The notes beneath the pieces were generated by a model. That model saw only the letters and a program-made list of their open reading frames with translations. It was not told the origin of the DNA and searched no databases. A stretch of DNA of 64,000 nt from Nonomuraea harbinensis. GTDB taxonomy: Bacteria; Actinomycetota; Actinomycetes; Streptosporangiales; Streptosporangiaceae. The position numbers and the translations under genes were made by a program. Shown here in pieces: positions 52,650 through 63,260 of the stretch. Location: NCBI RefSeq assembly GCF_019396385.1, contig NZ_JAHKRN010000033.1:37459-101458 (forward strand), given 5' to 3'. The stretch's first letter is position 1. Each line of letters begins with the position of its first letter.

Positions 52650-55190
52650 TTACACCTCCTTCGGGGACTCGGTGCCGAGAGGCCGCTCGGGTGCGGCCTC
52701 GAGGAACGGCAGACGGCACGGACGTTCGCCCTGGGCCGTGCCGATGGCGAACAGCACGCCCGCCGTTCCGGTCGAGAAATCCATGGACAGCCGCAGGAGC
52801 TGGTCACCGGGGAAGGCGAGCCCTTCCCCGTACGGGAGCGCGTGCCAGCTCAGGGACTTGATGTGCGGTTCGATCACGGGGTCGCCGGCCAATGCGGCGA
52901 TGATGCCGGCGCGGCCGGTGAACATGCCGGGCTGGACGAAGAACCCGGACCGGGCCACCAGCTTGAGCTCGGCCAGGGCGGTCGCCAGCTCGTCGTCGTG
53001 GCGGTGGGCCAGGTAGCGGGCCAGGACGGCGGCGATGCCGACGGATCCCTCGTCGAGGTACGGCAGCAGCCGCCAGCCCTGGTTGACCTGGAGCGAGCCG
53101 TCCACGGCGTGGGCGCAGCGGCGCAGGTCCTGCCGGAGGGCGCGCTCGGCCAGGTCGAGCAGCGCCGTGTCGCCGGTGTGCTCGTAGGCGTGCAGGAACA
53201 GCAGGGCGGGCCCGGACGAGCCGTACAGGAGCCCGGCGCGCGGGTGCTCGCCGCCGCTGGTCTCGGGCACGTCGCCGACGTCGCCGAGCCGGTCGGCGCA
53301 GATGCCGGCGGCGCGCAGCGCCTCGTCGGTGCGGCCCAGGCGCAGCAGGTTCAGCCCGATGCCGGACAGTCCCGAGTGCAGGGCGGACTCCAGGCGCTCC
53401 CAGTTCTCGCGCATGGCGATCTCGACCAGGTCGTGCGCGTCCTGCCGGTGCCCGAGCAGGTCGAGCACGTACGCGATGCCGTGCAGCCCGTCGTACAGTC
53501 CGAGGCCTGAGCCGGGGACGGGGTGCGGCGCCCGCTTGCGCAGCCACTCCTCGTGCTCGGGGAAGCGGCCCGCGCCGGTGGCGTGCAGCGCGTAGAGGAC
53601 GCCGGCGGCGCCGGTGGCCATGTTGAGCCCGCCGCCCGGCCGGAACTGGGTGACGTCTCCGGGGAAGAGCCTGTCGTCCCGCTGCGGCGTGGCCGACGCC
53701 AGGATGGCCCGGCACATCGCGTCGCGCAGTTCCGGCCAGGGGGCGGAGCCCGGCAGCGGCATCGGCGCCGGCTCACCGGCGTCGCCCGCGATGATCCCGA
53801 CGGTCTCGTCCAGGTACGCGGGCGGTACCGGGAACGTCTCGGCGACGAGCCGCCCGAGCTGGACGACCTTGGGGCGGTGCAGCGGCAGCATGATCGTGCA
53901 CTGGGGGGCGAACAGCCCCAGCCGCAGGCAGGCGAGCGCGTACTCGTCGACGCCGGCGCCGCGCCGGTCCTCGGGGGCCGCGAAGGCCGGGTGCCCGAGC
54001 GCGGGGCGGGTGTCGTCGGCGAGCAGGGTGGCGACCTCGTAGTCGATGAGCACCACCCGTCCGCTCTCGGTGAGCAGGATGTTGTCGGGGTGCAGGTCGC
54101 CGAAGACCACGCCGCGCTCGTGCAGCGCGGCGACGGCCCGCCCGACCTGCTCCAGGGTCTCCAGCGCCCAGTCCGTGTACTCGGCGAGGTCCCGCTCGGT
54201 ACAGGTGGCGCGGGTCAGGGGGAAGCGGTGGACGAGCCGCCGCTGCAGCGCCACGCCGTCGACGAACTCCTGCACGAGGAAGTGGTGCTCGCCGAGGACG
54301 AAGTGGCCGCGGAGCGCGGGGACGGCCGCCAGCCCGTCCAGCCGTTCGAGGATGGCCCGCTCGTGCTCCAGCCGGGCCACGGCGTCGCGGCCGGCCGCGT
54401 CCAGTCCCGCGTACGGGCGCGCTTCCTTGAGCACGACCTGTTCCTGGGTGCGTAAGTCGCGGCCCAGGTAGACGCCGCCGCCGTTGGAGAAGTGGAGCAC
54501 GCTCTCGATCCGGTACGGGAGCTCCGAGGTGGTGACGGCGTTGCGCGCGGCCAGGTGGGGCTGGAGGAACTCGGGCAGCGTCGTCCAGGGCGGCACCGTG
54601 AACGTCGAGCCGCGCACGTCGGGCACCAGCCGGCCGCCGCCGTCCTCGACGGCGAGCACCCGCTCGCCGGAGCCGGACAGGGTGTGCCGCTCGGCGAACC
54701 CGCCGTAGCGGACGTACAGCGGGCCCTCGCCGTAGCGCAGGTCACTCAGGATGTACGGGCCGCGCACGTCCTGCAGCAGCTCGCGCAGCTCCTTCAGGAC
54801 GAGCTCCAGCTGGGCCTCGTCGCGGGGGTAGATGGTGACGAGCTTGCCGCTGGAGGCGCGGGAGGCGGCCTTGGAGTTCGTCATGACCAGCACGGCGAGG
54901 CCGCGCAGGAACTTGAACGCGATCCCGCGGGGCACGCAGTAGTCCCAGACCGTCTCGATCGCCTTCTCGGCGTCCTCGACCCGGGCGGAGACGTGGATCT
55001 TCCAGCCTTGGGCGGGCAGGGGCGGGGCGCCAGTGGGAGCAAAATAACACCATGTGTCGGTCTTCTCGTGAAACCAATTCGCGGGAAGGGTCCGGCCGAG
55101 AATGGCGAATTCGGCATCCGCGGCGTCAGTGTGCTCAAGGTTGTCGTAGAAGACGGGATCGGCCAGGCAGTACAGCTCGTGCTGGTCCAT
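52650..55190 (-). CDS. ramC: Class III lanthionine synthetase (lyase-kinase-cyclase)
   Basis: 846 residues, the RamC/LanKC trifunctional layout. N-terminal lyase region about 1-210; Ser/Thr kinase about 230-500 with ATP Lys in VVLKEARPY (about 252), catalytic GVVFGDLHPDN (about 365) and VVLIDYEVATL; C-terminal LanC-like cyclase about 540-830. The cyclase part (GLLYGSSGPALLFLHAY) lacks the zinc Cys/His ligands, as is usual in class III. It phosphorylates Ser/Thr of the precursor, eliminates phosphate and forms rings. Start ATG 55190 with GGAGG. The precursor gene follows directly. Confidence 0.96.
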   Translation of the reverse strand: MDQHELYCLADPVFYDNLEHTDAADAEFAILGRTLPANWFHEKTDTWCYFAPTGAPPLPAQGWKIHVSARVEDAEKAIETVWDYCVPRGIAFKFLRGLAVLVMTNSKAASRASSGKLVTIYPRDEAQLELVLKELRELLQDVRGPYILSDLRYGEGPLYVRYGGFAERHTLSGSGERVLAVEDGGGRLVPDVRGSTFTVPPWTTLPEFLQPHLAARNAVTTSELPYRIESVLHFSNGGGVYLGRDLRTQEQVVLKEARPYAGLDAAGRDAVARLEHERAILERLDGLAAVPALRGHFVLGEHHFLVQEFVDGVALQRRLVHRFPLTRATCTERDLAEYTDWALETLEQVGRAVAALHERGVVFGDLHPDNILLTESGRVVLIDYEVATLLADDTRPALGHPAFAAPEDRRGAGVDEYALACLRLGLFAPQCTIMLPLHRPKVVQLGRLVAETFPVPPAYLDETVGIIAGDAGEPAPMPLPGSAPWPELRDAMCRAILASATPQRDDRLFPGDVTQFRPGGGLNMATGAAGVLYALHATGAGRFPEHEEWLRKRAPHPVPGSGLGLYDGLHGIAYVLDLLGHRQDAHDLVEIAMRENWERLESALHSGLSGIGLNLLRLGRTDEALRAAGICADRLGDVGDVPETSGGEHPRAGLLYGSSGPALLFLHAYEHTGDTALLDLAERALRQDLRRCAHAVDGSLQVNQGWRLLPYLDEGSVGIAAVLARYLAHRHDDELATALAELKLVARSGFFVQPGMFTGRAGIIAALAGDPVIEPHIKSLSWHALPYGEGLAFPGDQLLRLSMDFSTGTAGVLFAIGTAQGERPCRLPFLEAAPERPLGTESPKEV

Positions 55191-55310
55191 CAGGTGCGAC
55201 CTCCGGTGCGTTCTCGTATGAGATTGCTCCAGAAGCCCGCTTGACGTCTAGTAGCAGATTACATGACTCATATCTGTTAAAATAATTCTCTATTGTGTGT
55301 TTTTCATCAA
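55191..55310 (-). promoter_or_regulatory. AT-rich promoter region of the lanthipeptide operon
   Basis: The 120 bp between the sensor kinase stop and ramC start are the most AT-rich stretch of the window. They contain a run TTATTTTAACAG and a spaced CAGAT/ATCTG inverted repeat (about 55242-55263). No exact -35/-10 pair can be fixed. Likely the regulated start of ramC-ramS-exporters-protease. Confidence 0.5.
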
Positions 55311-56420
55311 TCAACGGTTGTGCGGCAGATAAACCGTGAAGGTGAACGACCCCTCGGGCGCCGGCGTCGCCTCCAGCCAGCCGCCGAGCATGGCCATCCT
55401 CTCGGCCACGTTGAACAGCCCCTGACCGGCGCTCTCGGTCTTGCGCCGCGGGCTCGCCCCGTCGTTGCGGATGGTGAGCCGGACCAGATTGTGACGTTCC
55501 ATAAGATGGATCGAGCACTCCTTGGCCTCCGTGTGACGGAGCACGTTCGTCACGCCCTCGCGCAGCGCGTGGGTGAGCGCCTCGGCCTCACCCGGGGAGA
55601 GCTCCCGGCAGGACACCTGCACCTGGCAGCGCACGCCGACGGACTCCAGCAGGGCGGAGGCCGAGCTCAGTTCGGCCTCCAGCGACAGGCCGCGGGTGCC
55701 GTGCGCCACCGCCCGCACGTCGGCGGCGAGGCCGCGTACCAGGGAGATCGTCACCTCCAGCTCGGCGCCCGCCTTCTCGTCGTCCTCCTCCACCAGCCGC
55801 TGGAGGAGCTGGAGCTTGAGCACCAGGGCGGTGAGCCGGTGCCCGAGCAGGTCGTGCAGGTCCCTGGTGAAGCGGCGGCGCTCCAGCGAGACGGCCTTGC
55901 CGATGGCCTCGGCATGGGCGTCCGACAGCCTGTCACCGCGCAGGACCAGGTGGACGATCACGTACTCCAGCAACCCGACCGCCGGCGCGGCGACGGCCCA
56001 GCCCCGGTCGGCCAGGTCCGGGAACGCGAGCAGCACCGGGCCGCACGCCAGCGCGAGCGCCACCAGAACCGGCGACCTGATCCGGCCGGTCAGCAGCAGC
56101 AGCCCGCCGGCCAGCAGCCCGCACACGGGCGTCCAGGCCGCTCCGAACAGCGGTAACGGCAGGTACGTCAGCCAGACCTGCGCCCCGAAGATCCACCACC
56201 GCCCGTCGCCGCCCAGCAGCACGCCCAGCACGAACGAGGCGTGCACCGCCAGCAGGGCGAGCAGCGTGAGCGACCCGGCCACGGCGTCGCCGGAGCCCGC
56301 CAGGCCGGAGAACACCGCCGCGGAGAGCCCCAGCGCGCCGGCCGCCAGCCCGATGCCGCCGATGACGAGCGGTGAGTACGCCGACGAGCGCAGACGGTGA
56401 ACGATGTCGGCTACGTTCAC
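55311..56420 (-). CDS. DesK/NarX-type sensor histidine kinase of the lanthipeptide cluster
   Basis: 369 residues from GTG 56420 (GGGGAGAC upstream). About five membrane helices in residues 15-160, no large extracytoplasmic domain. HisKA_3 box RRFTRDLHDLLGHRLTALVLKLQ (His about 188), N box EGVTNVLRHTEA and G box GQGLFNVAERMAMLGG. It lies directly upstream of ramC on the same strand. Streptomyces ram clusters have only an orphan regulator, so a kinase here is a notable addition. Likely phosphorylates the NarL-type regulator at 45988. Confidence 0.9.
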   Translation of the reverse strand: MNVADIVHRLRSSAYSPLVIGGIGLAAGALGLSAAVFSGLAGSGDAVAGSLTLLALLAVHASFVLGVLLGGDGRWWIFGAQVWLTYLPLPLFGAAWTPVCGLLAGGLLLLTGRIRSPVLVALALACGPVLLAFPDLADRGWAVAAPAVGLLEYVIVHLVLRGDRLSDAHAEAIGKAVSLERRRFTRDLHDLLGHRLTALVLKLQLLQRLVEEDDEKAGAELEVTISLVRGLAADVRAVAHGTRGLSLEAELSSASALLESVGVRCQVQVSCRELSPGEAEALTHALREGVTNVLRHTEAKECSIHLMERHNLVRLTIRNDGASPRRKTESAGQGLFNVAERMAMLGGWLEATPAPEGSFTFTVYLPHNR

Positions 56421-56590
56421 CCGTCTCCCCGTTGAGTGGCCCGATCCCGCCCTGGCGGGAAAAGGCCCGCCCCCATCCCAATCGACCCGATCCGAGCGGA
56501 TCTGTAAAGGGTTCTTTCCGCTTTTGGACACTCCGTTGTACAGAACCTCCCGGCGCATCGCAACGCCGCAGGCTGCCCTAAAGTTGCCCC

Positions 56591-57559
<969 letters not shown>

Positions 57560-57611
57560 CACGTCCGATCGGTACAAGACGCGGAGGCGGCGGACGGCGG
57601 AGCATGGACGC

Positions 57612-58517
57612 ATGAGTCACGACCGTTCGTCCGCCGCCTCCTTCATGGCGGGGCATGCCAGGGTTCTCGACCGCCGCCGCTTCGAGCTGATGGAGGGCGG
57701 CGGCGACGTGGCCGGCGTGCTGGCCGCGCTCGACGCCTACCGCAATCCCGACGGCGGCTACGGGTGGGGCCTGGAGCCCGACCTGCGCTCGCCGGAGAGC
57801 CAGCCGGGCGCGGCGCTGCACGCGTTCGAGGTGCTGGAGGAGATCGCTCCGGCGACGTCGCCGCGGGCGGCGGAGCTGTGCGGGTGGCTGGAGTCGGTGA
57901 CGCGCGACGACGGCGGGCTGCCGTTCGCGCTGCCGCTCGGCCTGCCCGCCGCGACCGCGCCCTGGTGGGCGGGCGCCGACCCGTCGGTCTCGTCGCTGCA
58001 GATCACCAGCGTGTCGGCGGCGATGGCGCACCGCGTGGCCGCGCATGACCCGGCCGTCGCCGCCCACCCGTGGCTGCGCCGGGCCACCGACTACTGCCTG
58101 GAGGCGATCGGCGCGCTGCGGGAGCCGCCCGGTGCTTACGTGCTGGCGTTCGCGGTGCGTTTCCTGGACGCCGTGTACGAGTCGCGCCCGGAGGCCGCCG
58201 GGTTGCTGGCGCGGCTGGCGAAGCTGGTGCCCGCGGACGGGCGGGTGCCGGTGGCGGGCGGCACGGCGGACGAGGCGCTGCGGCCGCTCGACTTCGCCCC
58301 GTACCCCGGCCGCCCGGCGCGTGAGCTGTTCGCGCCCGGCGTGGTCGAGGCGGACCTGGACCGGCTGGCCGGCGAGCAGCGCGACGACGGCGGCTGGAGC
58401 GTCGAGTACGCCCGCGTCTCGCCCGCCGGGGCGCTCGACTGGCGGGGCGCGATCACCGTGTGGGCGCTGGGCGTGCTGCGCCGCAACGGCCGCCGAATTG
58501 TCGGAGCGGCACCCTAA
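57612..58517 (+). CDS. Terpene-cyclase/prenyltransferase-like alpha-toroid protein, unknown function
   Basis: 301 residues from ATG 57612. Repeated QW-like units (YRNPDGGYGWGLEPDLRSPESQ, LESVTRDDGGLPFA, LAGEQRDDGGWSVEYARVSPAGALDWRG) suggest the alpha-alpha barrel of squalene-cyclase/prenyltransferase-beta proteins. There is no DxDD motif or complete catalytic set, so activity is uncertain. It ends 10 bp before polX and may be co-transcribed. Confidence 0.65.
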   Translation: MSHDRSSAASFMAGHARVLDRRRFELMEGGGDVAGVLAALDAYRNPDGGYGWGLEPDLRSPESQPGAALHAFEVLEEIAPATSPRAAELCGWLESVTRDDGGLPFALPLGLPAATAPWWAGADPSVSSLQITSVSAAMAHRVAAHDPAVAAHPWLRRATDYCLEAIGALREPPGAYVLAFAVRFLDAVYESRPEAAGLLARLAKLVPADGRVPVAGGTADEALRPLDFAPYPGRPARELFAPGVVEADLDRLAGEQRDDGGWSVEYARVSPAGALDWRGAITVWALGVLRRNGRRIVGAAP

Positions 58518-58527
58518 GCTGGGGCGC

Positions 58528-60210
58528 ATGGCACGGGCAAACGACGAGGCGGCCGCCGCTCTCCAGGAATACGCGGAGCTGTTCGCGCTCACCGGCGGCG
58601 ACGCCTTCCGGGTGCGGAGCTACCAGAAGGCCGCGAAGGCGATCGCCGGCTACCCCGACGACATCGCGGCGGTCGACGTGCGCGGCGTGCCCGGCGTGGG
58701 CGAGGCGATCGCCAAGAAGATGGAGGAGTTCCTCCGGCGTGGCAGCTTCCGCCAGCTCGACGACCTGCGCGGCCGGGTGCCCGAGGGGGTCAGGCGGCTG
58801 ACGCGCGTGCCGACGCTGGGCCCGAAGACCGCGATCATGCTCTACGAGGAGTTCGGCGTCGACTCGCCCGCCGCGCTCGCCGAGGCGATCAGCGGTGGCC
58901 GGCTCGACGGGGTCAAGGGGCTCGGCCCGAAGACGCTGGCCAACCTGCTCAAGGGCGTCGAGCAGCTGGAGCAGTCCGGCCTCCGGGTCCACATCGGGGT
59001 CGCCATGGCCCTGGCGGAGCAGGTGATGGCCTCGCTGGCCGCCGAGCGCGTCGCTTACGCCGGGTCGCTGCGCCGGATGCGCGACACGATCGGCGACATC
59101 GACATCCTGGCCGTCGCGCCCGAGTCGATCATGGAGGAGTTCCGCGCCCAGCCCTACGTCGCCGAGGTGATCGCGGCGGGCGCGAAGAAGACGTCCGTCC
59201 GCACCACCTCCGGCATGCAGGTCGACCTGCGCGTGGTGCCCGCGGAGTCGTGGGGCGCGGCGATGCAGTACTTCACCGGTTCCAAGGAGCACAACGTCGC
59301 GGTCCGCGAGATCGCGGTCAAGAAGGGCTGGAAGCTCTCGGAGTACGGGCTGTTCGAGGGCGAGCGGGTGATCGCCTCGGAGTCGGAGGAGGAGATCTAC
59401 GCGGCGCTCGGCATGCGGTTCGTGCCGCCGCCCATGCGCGAGGACGGCGGCGAGGTGAAGGCGGCGCTGGCCGGCGAGCTGCCCGTCCTGGTGGAGCTGT
59501 CCGACCTGCGCGGCGACCTGCACACCCACACCGACCTGACCGACGGCATCGCGTCGCTCGACGACATGGTGGCGGCCGGGGCCGCCCTGGGCTACTCCTA
59601 CTACGCGGTCACCGATCACGCCCCCGACCTGGCGATGCAGCGGATGACCCTCGACAAGGCGCTGGAGCAGCGCGAGCGGGTGGCCGCGCTGCAGGCGCGC
59701 CACCCCGGCATGCGGCTGCTCCACGGCACCGAGCTCAACATCGCGCCCGACGGCTCGGTCGACTGGCCCGGCGAGATCCTGCGCGGCTTCGACGTGTGCG
59801 TGGCGTCGGTCCACTCCCATTTCACGATGGGCCGCGACGAGATGACCCGCCGGTTCATCGCCGCCTGCGAAAACCCGTACGTCGACATCATCGGCCACCC
59901 GACCACCCGCAAGATCGGCAAGCGCGGCATGGTCGACGCCGACTGGGACGCCGTCTTCCGCGCCGCCGCCCGCACGGGCACCGCCATGGAGATCGACTCC
60001 TACCCCGACCGCTCCGACCTGCCGGCCGACCTGGTGCGGCTGGCCAAGCACCACGGGGTCAAGTTCTCGATCGACAGCGACTCCCACGCCATCCCGCACC
60101 TCGCCCACCAGCGGTTCGGCATCGGCATCGCGCAGCGGGCGTGGCTGACGACCGACGACGTCATCAACACCTGGCCGCTCGATCGGCTGCTGAAGTTCCT
60201 GGGGCGCTGA
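58528..60210 (+). CDS. polX: Family X DNA polymerase with PHP exonuclease domain
   Basis: 560 residues. N-terminal polymerase: helix-hairpin-helix GVPGVGEAIAKKMEEF and GLGPKTLANLLKG, nucleotidyltransferase YAGSLRRMRDTIGDIDILA with catalytic Asp pair and VDLRVVP. C-terminal PHP domain about 330-560: GDLHTHTDLTDG, TDHAPDL, GTELNI, VASVHSHF, IGHPTTR and SIDSDSHA, the full metal-binding His/Asp set. It fills short gaps in base-excision or end-joining repair with 3'-5' exonuclease. TAAGCT 7 bp before ATG suggests a leaderless mRNA. Confidence 0.95.
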   Translation: MARANDEAAAALQEYAELFALTGGDAFRVRSYQKAAKAIAGYPDDIAAVDVRGVPGVGEAIAKKMEEFLRRGSFRQLDDLRGRVPEGVRRLTRVPTLGPKTAIMLYEEFGVDSPAALAEAISGGRLDGVKGLGPKTLANLLKGVEQLEQSGLRVHIGVAMALAEQVMASLAAERVAYAGSLRRMRDTIGDIDILAVAPESIMEEFRAQPYVAEVIAAGAKKTSVRTTSGMQVDLRVVPAESWGAAMQYFTGSKEHNVAVREIAVKKGWKLSEYGLFEGERVIASESEEEIYAALGMRFVPPPMREDGGEVKAALAGELPVLVELSDLRGDLHTHTDLTDGIASLDDMVAAGAALGYSYYAVTDHAPDLAMQRMTLDKALEQRERVAALQARHPGMRLLHGTELNIAPDGSVDWPGEILRGFDVCVASVHSHFTMGRDEMTRRFIAACENPYVDIIGHPTTRKIGKRGMVDADWDAVFRAAARTGTAMEIDSYPDRSDLPADLVRLAKHHGVKFSIDSDSHAIPHLAHQRFGIGIAQRAWLTTDDVINTWPLDRLLKFLGR

Positions 60211-60434
60211 CCTGCCCGCAAGAAATCTCCGTTGATGTCACCTATGTCGGCAGTTCCCATGGGGTTGCCGATGATGGGCTTCGGTAGAAGCAACAAACAG
60301 GACGTCCCGCCGTCGCAGAGGCCGTTCGCCTGCCGGTGATTTGGGTATGTCCCGGTCGTATCCGGCTGGAGCGATCCACTGCGGCCGGTTTCCCCTCGTA
60401 CGCCCACAGTGACATGGCCAGGAGGTGAAAGGCG

Positions 60435-61544
60435 TTGAGGGGGACTCTGGGCGCGGTCGTCAAGCCGCTGCCCGACCAGCTGTTCATCCGGCACGCCGCG
60501 GACGCCGACAGCGTCGGCGAAGACGGCGGTCCCTCTTCGCGTGCCCTGGCTCTGGGCAGCGGGAACGCCGAGATGCGGTGGGAGAGCATGGCGGGGCAGG
60601 GCTACCACACGCCCACCGACCGCTTCTTCGTGCGCCACCACACCTTCACCCCGCGGCTCGACGCGGCGACGTGGCGGCTGCGGGTGCACGGCCGGGGGGT
60701 GCGGCGGCAGGTCGAGTTCGGCTACGACGACCTGCTGCGCATGCCGGCCCGCACCCTCGACGCGGCCATCGAGTGCGCGGGCAACGGCCGGCGCTTCTAC
60801 GCGACCCAGCAGGGCACGGCCGCCCCCGGCGCGCAGTGGGGGCTCGGCGCCATCGGGGTGGCCCGGTGGCGCGGCGTGCCGCTGAGCGAGGTGCTGCGTG
60901 AGGCGGGAGTGCGTGACGAGGCGGTCGACGTGGTGGCCTGCGGGCTGGACGCGCCGTTCGAGAGGTACGGGCGCGTCCGCCGGCCGCTGCCCGTGTGGAA
61001 AGCCATGGACGATGTGCTCGTGGCCTATGAAATGAATGGCGAGCCGCTGCCGCCGGACCATGGATTTCCGGCCCGGCTGGTCGTCCCCGGCTGGGCCGGA
61101 ATCGCGTCGATCAAATGGCTCGGCGATATTGAAGTCTGCACGACCACGGTTCTCACGCCGTGGAACACTGTCTTTTACCGGGGGGTCGCGCGGCAGCCGG
61201 TGAAAAGCGCTTTCGAGCTCGCCTGGGACGCCCGGGTGCAACTGGGCGAGCCGTTGGTGCTGCGCGGCCGTTCGTGGTCGGGCCGGGGGCGGATCGTGCG
61301 CGTGGAGGTCAGCTTCGACGGCGGCTGGAGCTGGCGCGACGCCGATCATCGCGGACATCACCTGGTCGGCGCCTGGTTGCCATGGCATGTCATGTGGGTG
61401 CCCGACCATCCGGGCCCGCACGTGCTCATGGCCAGGGCCACCGACGCGTCGGGCGTCACCCAGCCGCTGGTCACCCCCTGGCATCCGGCGGGCTATCACT
61501 TCGACGCCGTCGTGCAACATCCCATTTACGTGGTGCGTGGTTAG
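60435..61544 (+). CDS. Sulfite-oxidase-family molybdopterin enzyme
   Basis: 369 residues; TTG start preceded by a strong AGGAGGTG. Molybdopterin-binding domain with FFVRHHTFTP, the Mo-ligand Cys in AAIECAGNGRR and VKWLGDIEV-type closing strand (IASIKWLGDIEV), then the Mo-co dimerisation domain (about 265-369, RGRSWSGRGRIVRVEVSFDGGWSW). No heme domain or signal peptide, so probably cytoplasmic and paired with a soluble acceptor. Substrate sulfite is inferred. The 224 bp before it hold no recognisable gene. Confidence 0.88.
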   Translation: MRGTLGAVVKPLPDQLFIRHAADADSVGEDGGPSSRALALGSGNAEMRWESMAGQGYHTPTDRFFVRHHTFTPRLDAATWRLRVHGRGVRRQVEFGYDDLLRMPARTLDAAIECAGNGRRFYATQQGTAAPGAQWGLGAIGVARWRGVPLSEVLREAGVRDEAVDVVACGLDAPFERYGRVRRPLPVWKAMDDVLVAYEMNGEPLPPDHGFPARLVVPGWAGIASIKWLGDIEVCTTTVLTPWNTVFYRGVARQPVKSAFELAWDARVQLGEPLVLRGRSWSGRGRIVRVEVSFDGGWSWRDADHRGHHLVGAWLPWHVMWVPDHPGPHVLMARATDASGVTQPLVTPWHPAGYHFDAVVQHPIYVVRG

Positions 61545-61688
61545 GAAAATGTCACGCATCTCGGTTGAGCTGGGTATTCGGGCACGGCGCGCACAGCCCC
61601 CGGCAATTCATCTGAAAGACTCGCGCAGAAACGTTATGGAAATCCCTTCATGTGATGCTGACCACACCCTAGGGAAATGGGAGATCAG

Positions 61689-63248
61689 ATGCGCCAGCTG
61701 ACCGCGCTCGACGCGCAGTTCCTCAACGTCGAGACGGCGACCACCGCCGCGCACGTGGCCGGACTGGCGATCCTCGACGCCGCCGACGGCCGCCTGAACC
61801 GTCAGGCGCTCGCCGACCTCCTGCTGGAGCGCCTGCATCTGGCGCCGGCGCTCCAGCTCCGGCTGGTGGAGGTGCCGCTCGGTCTGGATCACCCGTACTG
61901 GGCCGGCGATCCGGAGTTCGACATCGACAACCACCTGTTCGAGATGACGCTCCCCGCGCCGGGCGGCGAACGGGAGCTGGCGGAGGCCGTGGCGGAGATC
62001 CACGCCCGCCGGCTGGACCGGACGCACCCGCTGTGGGAGATGCATCTGATCAACGGGCTGGCGGGCGGGAAGGCCGGCGTCTACACGAAGGTCCACCACG
62101 CGGCGATCGACGGCGTCTCCGGCGCCGAGACGCTCGCCGCCCTCCTCGACCTCGCTCCCGAGACCGGTCCGCTCCCCCACTGCGCCACCCGTACGGGCAA
62201 GACCTCCAGGCCGGCGGCCGTGTCCGGTGACGAGGGCGACGGGGTGGTACGGGAGATGGCGTCCGCGCGGCCGAAGGCGGGCGCGGCGGGCGAGGAGGCG
62301 CCCGGCCTGCTCGCGATGCTGGCCGGGGCCGCCGCCAACGGGGTGGCGCATCCCGGGCGGGCGCTGCGGTCGGTCATGCGGGCGGCCGGCGATCTCGACG
62401 CCATCCCGCTGGCCGCGACCGTGCCGGGATCGAGGCTGATCGCCAGGGCCGCCCGGAAGGTGGCGGGCGACCCGCGCGAGCGTCCGCCCCTGCCCAGCCT
62501 GACCGCGCCGCGGACCCCGTTCAACGGGCCGATCAGCCCGCGCCGCCACCTCGCGTTCGGGTCGGTGTCCTGGAAGGACGTCAAGAACGTCGCCAGGGCC
62601 AACGGCATGAGCGGCAACGACGTGGTGATGGCGCTGTGCACGACCGCGCTGCGGGCCTGGCTGCTGGAGCGTGACGCGCTGCCGGACGAGCCGCTGATCG
62701 CCGCCGTCCCCGTGGCGGTGCGCTCGGCCGGCGCGCAGGAGCGCGTCGGCAACCAGATCTCCGCCATGATCGCCCCGCTGCCGACCACCACGGCCGACCC
62801 CGAGGAGCGGCTGCGGGTCGTCGGCCAGACGATGAGCGCGGCCAAGCGGCGCTTCGCGCTGGCGCCGACGAGCTGGCTGAGCGAGCTGTGCGCCGTGCTG
62901 CCCTCGCCCGTCACGGGCCTCGTCACGCCGGCGATCTTCCGGTTCGTCTCGGCGGCCCGCCCGCCGGTCAATCTGATCATCAGCAACGTGCCGGGGCCGC
63001 AGTTCCCGCTCTACCTGTGCGGGAGCCGGGTGCTGTCCTACTACCCGATGTCGGTGCTGAGCGACGCGACCGGCGGGGTCAACATCACCTGCTTCTCCTA
63101 TGACGGGATGCTCGACTTCGGCGTGGTGGCCTGCCCCGAGCGGATGGACGACGTGTGGAGCCTGCTCGACCACCTGCGGCGGGCGCTGGACGAGCTGGTG
63201 GACAGGCCGGACGAGTACCACGGAGGCCGGGACGCCTTTCCGCACTGA
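61689..63248 (+). CDS. Wax ester synthase / diacylglycerol acyltransferase (WS/DGAT)
   Basis: 519 residues from ATG 61689 (GGGAG 5 nt upstream; ATG 61677 also possible). Makes triacylglycerol or wax esters from acyl-CoA. Catalytic HHAAIDG (about 136-142), N-terminal QLTALDAQFLNVET, and C-terminal NLIISNVPGP with SYDGMLDFGVVACP. A Pro/Ala/Gly-rich insert (about 180-205) separates the two lobes. A TetR gene follows 57 bp downstream with a large palindrome between. Confidence 0.93.
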   Translation: MRQLTALDAQFLNVETATTAAHVAGLAILDAADGRLNRQALADLLLERLHLAPALQLRLVEVPLGLDHPYWAGDPEFDIDNHLFEMTLPAPGGERELAEAVAEIHARRLDRTHPLWEMHLINGLAGGKAGVYTKVHHAAIDGVSGAETLAALLDLAPETGPLPHCATRTGKTSRPAAVSGDEGDGVVREMASARPKAGAAGEEAPGLLAMLAGAAANGVAHPGRALRSVMRAAGDLDAIPLAATVPGSRLIARAARKVAGDPRERPPLPSLTAPRTPFNGPISPRRHLAFGSVSWKDVKNVARANGMSGNDVVMALCTTALRAWLLERDALPDEPLIAAVPVAVRSAGAQERVGNQISAMIAPLPTTTADPEERLRVVGQTMSAAKRRFALAPTSWLSELCAVLPSPVTGLVTPAIFRFVSAARPPVNLIISNVPGPQFPLYLCGSRVLSYYPMSVLSDATGGVNITCFSYDGMLDFGVVACPERMDDVWSLLDHLRRALDELVDRPDEYHGGRDAFPH

Positions 63249-63260
63249 GCGTCTTTGTTG

